Assembly (NCBI GenBank): GCA_003161205.1
Contig: PMOU01000136.1
Location: 4,427 to 9,577, forward strand
Source: Actinomycetota bacterium
GTDB taxonomy: Bacteria > Actinomycetota > Actinomycetes > Streptosporangiales > Streptosporangiaceae
Direction: 5' to 3'
Length of the DNA stretch: 5,151 bases
The notes beneath the pieces are model-generated. The model ran no database searches, was not told the origin of the DNA, and was given only the letters and a program-made list of their open reading frames with translations. Shown piece by piece: positions 1-4,144 of this stretch (its first letter is position 1; each line of letters opens with the position of its first letter). A program made the translations under genes and the position numbers.

Positions 1-128
1 GGGCTGAGGCGGACCTTGTTCGCGTCGCCGCCGGCTCGCTCGCGCAGGGCCCACGGCAGGTCGTTGTGGCCGTCGATCAGCGGGAACCGGCGCAGCAGGT
101 CGCGGGCTTGGTGCTCGAGCTCGCTCAT
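1..128 (-). CDS. M19-family (renal/membrane-type) dipeptidase, N-terminal fragment
   Basis: Reading the minus strand from the ATG at 128 gives 42 codons before the window ends, beginning [20 protein letters not shown] and continuing [10 protein letters not shown]. The stretch [10 protein letters not shown] (residues 17-26) is the N-terminal signature of peptidase family M19. In that family the His-x-Asp pair (here His21 and Asp23) supplies two ligands of the binuclear zinc site. Family members hydrolyse dipeptides, including some with a D-residue, and several actinobacterial members are cytoplasmic. No signal peptide is visible, which suggests a cytosolic enzyme. There is no Shine-Dalgarno sequence ahead of the ATG, but a TAnnnT hexamer lies 6 nt upstream, so the message may be leaderless. 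The C-terminal part, about nine tenths of a usual M19 protein, is outside the window. The family call is firm for so short a fragment; substrate specificity cannot be judged. Confidence 0.85.
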   Translation of the reverse strand, partial: MSELEHQARDLLRRFPLIDGHNDLPWALRERAGGDANKVRLS

Positions 129-140
129 CAAGCCAGCCTA
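129..140 (-). promoter_or_regulatory. Possible leaderless -10 element of the M19 dipeptidase gene
   Basis: On the minus strand the hexamer TAGGCT (plus-strand 135-140) fits the actinobacterial -10 pattern TAnnnT. It is separated by six bases from the ATG at 128, so transcription would start at or next to the A of the start codon. This agrees with the lack of a ribosome binding site. No good -35 is visible 16-18 bp further upstream, so the call rests on one hexamer and its spacing. Confidence 0.35.
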
Positions 141-214
141 TGCCGGCCGGTCAGGCGCCCGCCGCAGCGGCGACGAAGACGCTGACGAAAACCGGGGATT
201 TCGGGGATCCGGGC

Positions 215-230
215 AGCGTGGCGTCACGCT
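215..230. repeat. Perfect 6-bp inverted repeat, hairpin-like
   Basis: AGCGTG and CACGCT flank the four-base loop GCGT, giving a G/C-rich stem. No T-run follows on either strand, so a classical intrinsic terminator is not supported. It lies about 90 bp upstream of the dipeptidase start and about 155 bp upstream of the phosphatase. It could be an operator, a leader structure or chance. Confidence 0.4.
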
Positions 231-326
231 CTCCTCAAGGCGGCTGCGTCTCAGTTTGGCCGGGTGCCGTACCAGCCGCCGGGCTAGATAGGCATTTGCT
301 GGCATTCCTGCTGGTTAGGGGGGGTA

Positions 327-341
327 TGAGAGTTATTCTCA
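327..341. promoter_or_regulatory. Zur/Fur-box-like 15-bp palindrome upstream of the phosphatase gene
   Basis: TGAGAGTTATTCTCA is a 7-1-7 palindrome with one mismatched arm pair. It agrees at 11 of 15 positions with TGAAAATGATTTTCA, the Zur-box consensus of actinobacteria as I recall it. It lies 43 bp before the ATG at 385, and the hexamer TATTCT (334-339) inside it could serve as a -10, so a bound repressor would cover the promoter. A related palindrome with an identical TGAGAAT half-site is found at 4071-4085. The regulator cannot be named with confidence: Zur, Fur or another FUR-family protein is possible. Confidence 0.35.
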
Positions 342-384
342 GGGGACGTGGGCGCGTTAGGCGGTGCGCGATGAGCCTGGTCCG

Positions 385-1200
385 ATGACACCAGAGTGGG
401 CACCGTCGCGTCACGTGCCGCTCGAGGGCGCGGTGAACGTGCGGGACATCGGCGGCTACCGGGTCACCTACGGACGCGAGGTCAGGCGCGGGCGGCTGTT
501 CCGCGGGGACTCGCTCAGCCAGCTCACCGCGCCGGACCTCGAACGGCTCGATCAGCTCGGGCTGCGCACGGTCATCGACTTCAGGACGCCGGGCGAGATC
601 TTGCTCAGCGGCCCCGACCGGCGGCCCGACGGCGTGGAACTCGTCCAGCTGCCGGTGAGCGGCGGCGATCTCGGCTCGGTCTACGAGGTCATTGCCAGCG
701 GCGACCACGATCTGCAGCGCTGGCAGCTCGGCGCCGGGCGCGCCGCCTCGTTCATGGTCGAGATGAACCGCGCGTTCGTGGCCGACGCGCGGCAGCGTGA
801 GTCGTTCGGTGCCGCGCTGCGGCTAACGTGCGTGTCCGGGCGGCTTCCCCTGCTCTACCACTGCACGAGCGGCAAGGACAGGACCGGATGGATGACCGCG
901 ATCGTGCTCACCGCCCTGGGCGTGCCGCGCGAGCTGGTGCTGCGCGACTACCTGCTGTCCAACGACTTCCACCGCACCGGTTACACCAAGCTCCGCCTTG
1001 ACCTCATCAAGACCGGGATCGTCGCCGATCCCGAGCTGCTGCGGCCCGTCCTGGAGCAGAGTGCCACCTACCTGGGCGCGGCGTTCGAGGAGGCGGACCG
1101 CAGGTACTCCTCCTTCGACCGGTTCCTGACCCGCGGGCTCGGGGTCAGCGACGCTCTGCTCGCCGAGCTGCGGCGGGCCATGCTCGGCGACAGCTGCTAG
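385..1200 (+). CDS. PtpB-like tyrosine/dual-specificity (phosphoinositide) phosphatase
   Basis: This is a 271-residue protein of the tyrosine phosphatase family that includes Mycobacterium tuberculosis PtpB (Rv0153c). The catalytic P-loop is HCTSGKDRTG at residues 159-168, with nucleophile Cys160 and phosphate-binding Arg166; the GKDRTG form is typical of this family rather than of classical PTPs. Supporting features are NVRDIGGY (18-25), the GRLFRGDSLSQL segment (36-47), VIDFRTPGE (63-71, with the family Asp-x-Arg motif) and DYLLSND after the P-loop (188-194), which parallels DYLRSND in PtpB. PtpB-type enzymes remove phosphate from phosphotyrosine, phosphoserine/threonine and phosphoinositides; the substrate here is unknown. 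No signal peptide or membrane segment is present. A GTG at 364 would add seven residues; I prefer the ATG at 385 because neither has a good ribosome binding site and homology begins after both. The stop overlaps that of the convergent exporter gene. Confidence 0.88.
   Translation: MTPEWAPSRHVPLEGAVNVRDIGGYRVTYGREVRRGRLFRGDSLSQLTAPDLERLDQLGLRTVIDFRTPGEILLSGPDRRPDGVELVQLPVSGGDLGSVYEVIASGDHDLQRWQLGAGRAASFMVEMNRAFVADARQRESFGAALRLTCVSGRLPLLYHCTSGKDRTGWMTAIVLTALGVPRELVLRDYLLSNDFHRTGYTKLRLDLIKTGIVADPELLRPVLEQSATYLGAAFEEADRRYSSFDRFLTRGLGVSDALLAELRRAMLGDSC
1197..1200. other. Interlocked stop codons of two convergent genes (CTAG)
   Basis: The plus-strand phosphatase ends in TAG at 1198-1200 and the minus-strand exporter ends in TAG read from 1199 to 1197, so the two reading frames overlap by four bases in the palindrome CTAG. 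No space remains for a terminator between the genes. Each transcript presumably runs into the other gene as antisense, or ends at a signal inside coding sequence. Confidence 0.9.
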
Positions 1201-3872
1201 GCCTTGCGGCGGCGCGGGCCGAGGCGGCGCATGCGCAGATAGGCGAGCAGCGTGAAGATCACCCCGAGCGTGATCAGCATGCCCATGTCATGCAGCCAGT
1301 TTCCTGAGCTCTGCTGCCAGAGCGGGTCCGTGCTACCGGGGGCCACGACGCCGATGACGTTGAGGTTCACGGTGGATGCCACGGCACCGAAACCCCAGCG
1401 GGACGGAGCGATATAGGCCAGCTGCTGCAGTCCCGGCTTCCCGACCAGCGACACCACGCCGCCGGACAGGATGACCTGGGCCATGGTCAGCAGCACCAGG
1501 AAGGGCATCGCCTTCTCCGAGGTGCTGACCAAGGCCGAGACGAGCAGGCCCAAGCACATCGAGGCCAGCGACAGCACCGCGATGCCGATGAGGATCTCGA
1601 GCAGCGGGGGGACACCCGGGATCGCGCCATGGGGCGGCATCTTCTGGCCGGCCAGCCCGATAAGCACGAGCAGCGCCGACTGCACGATGCTGATGACGCC
1701 GAGCACGATGAGCTTGGAGAACAAGTAGGCCCCGGAGGAAAGTCCGGCTGCTCGTTCCCGGACGTAGATCGTGCGTTCCTTGACCAGTTCCCTGACCGAG
1801 CTCGCCGCCCCGGACAGGCAGGCGCAGATGGTCAGCATCAGCAGCAGTTCTTCTGCATTCTGGTTGCTGTGTGCCGGGCCGGTCAGGCCCGCGCTTGAAC
1901 CCACGAAGTGGATCAGCGCGCCGAGAATGATGGGCAGCAGGCCCATGAACAGCAGGTAGCCGCGGTCCGCCGAGATCACCCGTACGTAACGGCGGGTCAG
2001 CGTGGTCATCTGCCGGACCGCGCCGCGGCGTTGCGGCGGCGCGGATGCCGGCAGGTCCTGCTCGTTGGATTTCGGGGCGGGCCGCGGCCGGCCCAGCACG
2101 TACTGGGCGTAGACGGGCGACCCGGCGAATTCGGTGGCCCAGTCGCGATCCGGGTAGGCCTCGAACGCCTGGAACACCTCGGCCCAGCCGGGCAGCCGGA
2201 AGTACTTGAGCCCTTCGTCGGGAGGCCCGTAGAAGGCGATCTTCCCGCCGGGAACCAGCACGAGCAGCCGGTCGCAGGTGTCGAGGTTGGCGACACTGTG
2301 CGTGACGACGATGACCGTGCGGCCGTCGTGGGCCAGGTCCCGCATCTGCTCCATGACCGACTTGTCCAGGCCCGGATCCAGGCCCGAGGTCGGCTCGTCG
2401 AGGAACAGCAGGGACGGCTTGGTCAGCAGCTCCTGCGCCACGTTGACCCGCTTGAGCTGCCCGCCGGACAGCCGGTCCGCGCGGGTGTGCGAGTGCTTGG
2501 TCAGGCCGAGCTCGGCCATCACCTCATCGACCCGGACGTCCCGCTCGGCGGCCTTGGTGTCGGCGGGGAAGCGGAGCTCGGCGGAGTACTGCAGCGCGCG
2601 GCGCGCGGTCAGCTGCGTGTGCAGGACGCTTTCCTGCGGGACCAGGCCGATGCGGTACCGGAGCTCGGCGTAGTCCTGGTACAGATCCCGGTTGTCATAC
2701 AGCACGGTGCCAGTGTCCGCGGGACGCATTCCGGTCAGCGCGCCCAGCAGGGTCGACTTGCCCGCGCCGCTCGGGCCGATGACACCGAGCAGGCACTTCT
2801 CCGGGATCGGGAAGGTCACGTGGTCCAGCAGCACCTTGCCGCCCGATACCTTCACGACGAGATCCTGGGCGGTGAAGGTGACTTGCCCGTCGTCGACGAA
2901 CTGGACGAGCTCGCCGCCCTTGAGGCGGAACGTCGAGTGGCCGATGCTGACGAGATCTTGTTCGGTCAGGAGCTTGGCGGCCACCCGCTGGCCGTTGACG
3001 AAGGTGCCGTTGTGGCTGCCCAGGTCGACGATCTCGTAGCTTCCGGTGGGCGACTTGCGCAATTCCGCGTGATGCCGGGAAACGCCGAGGTCGGATAGCA
3101 CCAGGTCGTTGTCGGGGATGCGGCCGATGCGCATGGCCTTGGCGGGCAACGGCATCCGCGCCGTGGGACGGCGGTCCACGCTCGGCAGCATGGCCGGCTT
3201 ACCGGGCGGGCCGGCCGGGGGCGCGGGGGGCGCGTCACGCTTCGGCACGCTCTCGGCCCAGGAAGGGGAACCAGGCTGGACGGCGGGAGGCCGGGCCGCG
3301 GGAGCTTGGACAGGGGGCGCTTGGACAGGGGGCGCTTGGACAGGGGGCGCTTGGACCGCGGGAGGCAGGACAGGGGGCGGCTGGACGGGGGAAGCTTGGA
3401 CCGCGGGAGGCTGGACGGCGGGCGCTTGGACGGCGGGCGCTTGGACGGCGGGAAGCTGGGGCACGCAGCGCAGGATGGGCCCGTCGTCTGGATTGCCGAG
3501 CCGGATGACGCAGTCGTTGCTGATCTCCACACGGTCAAGCCGCTGGGGGCCGAGGAAGGTCCCGTTGGTGCTGCCGAGGTCCTCAAGGATCCAGGCGCTG
3601 CCCGCTATCCGCAGCATTCCGTGCCGCCACGAGACGCGAGAGTCGGTCAGGACGATGTCCGACTTCGGGTCCCGGCCGATGCGGTAGGTGGTCCCGCCCT
3701 GGAACTGGTGCACCGAGCGCCGGGTCCGCACCACGAGATCGGGCGGCGTGGCCTCGGCCAGGCCGGCTGGCGCGAGCCCGGCTGACGCTAGTCCGGCTGG
3801 CGCGAGCCCGGCTTGGGCCGGACCGGGCTGCGGCGGTTCCCGGTCAGACCAGTCAAAACGCTCGGATGACAT
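1197..3872 (-). CDS. FHA-domain ABC exporter, Rv1747 type (ATPase and permease fused)
   Basis: From the ATG at 3872 the protein has 891 residues, close to the roughly 865 of M. tuberculosis Rv1747, whose domain order it shares. The order is: AGLAP-type repeats (20-39); FHA1 (about 48-137, with GR at 66-67, Ser81/His84, NG at 103-104); a Pro/Ala/Val/Gln pentapeptide linker (141-200); FHA2 (about 243-320, GR 250-251, SRHH 265-268, NG 288-289); an ABC ATPase with Walker A GPSGAGKST (366-374), Q-loop Gln413, signature LSGGQ (468-472), Walker B LLFLDE (488-493) and H-loop His525; then an ABC-2 type membrane domain with about six helices (starting near 639, 675, 720, 757, 787 and 863). It should act as an ABCG-like exporter in the inner membrane. 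Rv1747 is a substrate of kinase PknF and has been linked to export of phosphatidylinositol mannosides or lipooligosaccharides; the cargo here is inferred only. No kinase gene adjoins it in this window. In-frame starts at 3947 and 4007 exist, but the 75 or 135 extra bases cross the inverted repeats and encode no family sequence. Confidence 0.93.
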   Translation of the reverse strand: MSSERFDWSDREPPQPGPAQAGLAPAGLASAGLAPAGLAEATPPDLVVRTRRSVHQFQGGTTYRIGRDPKSDIVLTDSRVSWRHGMLRIAGSAWILEDLGSTNGTFLGPQRLDRVEISNDCVIRLGNPDDGPILRCVPQLPAVQAPAVQAPAVQPPAVQASPVQPPPVLPPAVQAPPVQAPPVQAPPVQAPAARPPAVQPGSPSWAESVPKRDAPPAPPAGPPGKPAMLPSVDRRPTARMPLPAKAMRIGRIPDNDLVLSDLGVSRHHAELRKSPTGSYEIVDLGSHNGTFVNGQRVAAKLLTEQDLVSIGHSTFRLKGGELVQFVDDGQVTFTAQDLVVKVSGGKVLLDHVTFPIPEKCLLGVIGPSGAGKSTLLGALTGMRPADTGTVLYDNRDLYQDYAELRYRIGLVPQESVLHTQLTARRALQYSAELRFPADTKAAERDVRVDEVMAELGLTKHSHTRADRLSGGQLKRVNVAQELLTKPSLLFLDEPTSGLDPGLDKSVMEQMRDLAHDGRTVIVVTHSVANLDTCDRLLVLVPGGKIAFYGPPDEGLKYFRLPGWAEVFQAFEAYPDRDWATEFAGSPVYAQYVLGRPRPAPKSNEQDLPASAPPQRRGAVRQMTTLTRRYVRVISADRGYLLFMGLLPIILGALIHFVGSSAGLTGPAHSNQNAEELLLMLTICACLSGAASSVRELVKERTIYVRERAAGLSSGAYLFSKLIVLGVISIVQSALLVLIGLAGQKMPPHGAIPGVPPLLEILIGIAVLSLASMCLGLLVSALVSTSEKAMPFLVLLTMAQVILSGGVVSLVGKPGLQQLAYIAPSRWGFGAVASTVNLNVIGVVAPGSTDPLWQQSSGNWLHDMGMLITLGVIFTLLAYLRMRRLGPRRRKA
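3273..3452 (-). repeat. Twelve tandem 15-bp units coding for PxVQx pentapeptides
   Basis: Twelve in-frame 15-bp units encode residues 141-200 of the exporter, with patterns such as PAVQA, PPVQA and PAVQP and variants SPVQP, PPVLP and PAARP. Three adjacent units (3304-3348) are identical base for base as gcttggacagggggc on the plus strand, which points to recent expansion by slippage or unequal recombination. The segment joins FHA1 to FHA2 and should form an extended, flexible, proline-rich tether. Length variation between strains would be expected. Confidence 0.92.
3756..3815 (-). repeat. Four 15-bp units coding for AGLA(P/S) pentapeptides at the exporter N-terminus
   Basis: Residues 20-39 of the exporter read as four pentapeptides, QAGLA, PAGLA, SAGLA and PAGLA. 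At DNA level this is a near-exact 30-bp duplication, since the stretches at 3763-3783 and 3793-3813 are identical over 21 bases. It lies before FHA1 and is likely disordered. The same 15-bp period as the main linker repeat suggests the same slippage process acting at a second place in the gene. Confidence 0.85.
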
Positions 3873-3874
3873 GT

Positions 3875-3887
3875 CTACAAAGTGTAG
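3875..3887. promoter_or_regulatory. CTACA-N3-TGTAG inverted repeat on a probable leaderless -10 of the exporter gene
   Basis: CTACAAAGTGTAG is a perfect 5-3-5 palindrome ending 2 bp before the exporter ATG at 3872. On the minus strand it contains TACACT (3886 to 3881), a good TAnnnT -10 hexamer placed 8 nt before the ATG, so transcription would begin within a base or two of the start codon. No Shine-Dalgarno sequence is present, in keeping with a leaderless message. The -35 (TTCCCG, 17-bp spacing) is weak. A repressor on this palindrome would block the promoter; the TACA/TGTA core recalls BlaI/CopY-family operators, although the spacing differs from the two bases usual for CopY. Confidence 0.45.
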
Positions 3888-3901
3888 GGCCGATGCCCCT
3901 A

Positions 3902-3929
3902 AACGGGAATCAGGAGAACCATTTCCGTT
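3902..3929. repeat. 9-bp inverted repeat with a 10-base loop
   Basis: AACGGGAAT (3902-3910) and ATTTCCGTT (3921-3929) pair over nine positions, with one G·U pair if transcribed on the plus strand, around the loop caggagaacc. No T-run follows directly, so it does not look like an intrinsic terminator. It lies 30-57 bp upstream of the exporter start, where it could be an upstream operator, or part of a leader if a second start of transcription exists. Confidence 0.45.
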
Positions 3930-3953
3930 GATCGTGCGTTTTGACATATTGAG

Positions 3954-3985
3954 TACCGGACAACCTGATACTGGAACATCCGGTA
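3954..3985. repeat. Perfect 7-bp inverted repeat TACCGGA-N18-TCCGGTA
   Basis: The two arms (3954-3960 and 3979-3985) are exact reverse complements, with centres 25 bp apart. Such spacing is more like two half-sites for a dimeric or tetrameric regulator than a tight hairpin, but an 18-base loop is also possible. A third partial copy TACCGAG lies at 3997-4003. The site is 80-115 bp upstream of the exporter start and about 155-190 bp upstream of the LmeA-like gene. Confidence 0.45.
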
Positions 3986-4056
3986 GTTTGTGCGAATACC
4001 GAGTCAAACCAACACCGAACGCCGCATGTGACTCAAAGCTATCCCCCGTAACTAGG

Positions 4057-4066
4057 TGAGATCTCA
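4057..4066. repeat. Perfect 10-bp palindrome TGAGATCTCA
   Basis: This palindrome sits four bases (GGGG) ahead of the Zur-like box. Its right half with the following Gs, TCTCAGGGG (4062-4070), recurs exactly at 337-345, where it overlaps the end of the other Zur-like palindrome. The reuse suggests a shared binding site or promoter element, though a 9-base match alone is weak. Confidence 0.4.
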
Positions 4067-4070
4067 GGGG

Positions 4071-4085
4071 TGAGAATGATTATCG
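4071..4085. promoter_or_regulatory. Zur/Fur-box-like sequence upstream of the LmeA-like gene
   Basis: TGAGAATGATTATCG matches the actinobacterial Zur-box consensus TGAAAATGATTTTCA, as I recall it, at 12 of 15 positions, with 5 of 7 arm pairs complementary. The A/T-rich core GAATGATTAT also resembles the core of classical Fur boxes and could include a -10 such as GATTAT (4078-4083). It lies 55 bp before the ATG at 4141, a usual place for a repressor site. The regulator's identity is not provable from sequence. Confidence 0.4.
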
Positions 4086-4114
4086 CTGACGTGCATTGTG
4101 GGGATACGGGCGAC

Positions 4115-4144
4115 ATGGCCGAGGTGCGGGCGGGTCTGTCATGA
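4115..4144 (+). other. Nine-codon upstream reading frame overlapping the LmeA-like start
   Basis: An ATG at 4115 opens a frame reading MAEVRAGLS and stops at TGA 4142-4144, which overlaps the ATG at 4141 as ATGA. This arrangement is typical of translational coupling, and the downstream ATG lacks a well-spaced Shine-Dalgarno of its own (GAGGTG at 4121-4126 is 14 bases away). The upstream frame also has only weak G-rich sequence before it. A real leader peptide is possible, but a chance frame is equally likely. Confidence 0.25.

Larger units (their letters stand above)
129..363. other. Divergent intergenic region between the dipeptidase and the phosphatase genes
   Basis: I see no convincing coding sequence in these 235 bases. 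They contain the probable dipeptidase -10, a direct repeat CGGGGAT (193-199 and 202-208, 9-bp period), a perfect 6-bp inverted repeat (215-230), a repeated GGCATT (291-296 and 301-306), and a 15-bp Zur/Fur-box-like palindrome (327-341) close to the phosphatase start. The small open frames here run on both strands without family signatures or sensible starts and look like high-GC chance frames. Confidence 0.6.
3873..4140. other. Divergent intergenic region between the exporter and the LmeA-like gene
   Basis: These 268 bases are visibly less G/C-rich than the flanking genes and contain no family-recognisable coding sequence. They hold, in order, the CTACA/TGTAG palindrome, a 9-bp hairpin (3902-3929), a 7-bp inverted repeat with an 18-bp gap (3954-3985), two related octamers GAGTCAAA (4001-4008) and GACTCAAA (4030-4037), the palindrome TGAGATCTCA (4057-4066), the Zur-like box (4071-4085) and a 9-codon upstream frame (4115-4144). 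A TTGACA hexamer at 3941-3946 has no good -10 at 16-18 bp downstream. Confidence 0.6.

Noticed and set aside
235..708. Minus-strand open frame of 157 codons across the intergenic region and phosphatase gene
   Set aside because: It is antisense to the phosphatase N-terminal region, has no recognisable domain, and its codon pattern mirrors the plus-strand gene.
1908..3098. Long plus-strand open frame of about 396 codons
   Set aside because: It lies wholly opposite the exporter ATPase domain, where the minus strand shows Walker A, signature and Walker B motifs; long antisense frames are common in high-GC genes.
3109..3687. Plus-strand open frame with Trp/Thr/Gly-rich repeats (WTGGA-type pentads)
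   Set aside because: It is the antisense of the exporter's pentapeptide linker; the repeats are a mirror of the 15-bp units, and the minus frame has clear FHA and ABC motifs.
3941..3972. Plus-strand promoter with TTGACA (3941-3946)
   Set aside because: The -35 is perfect, but the only -10-like sequences (TGATAC or GATACT) are 19-20 bp away, which is too far for a standard promoter.
3873..4007. N-terminal extension of the exporter to the in-frame starts at 3947 or 4007
   Set aside because: The extra residues resemble nothing in the family, the DNA there is A/T-richer and full of inverted repeats, and no ribosome binding site precedes either codon.
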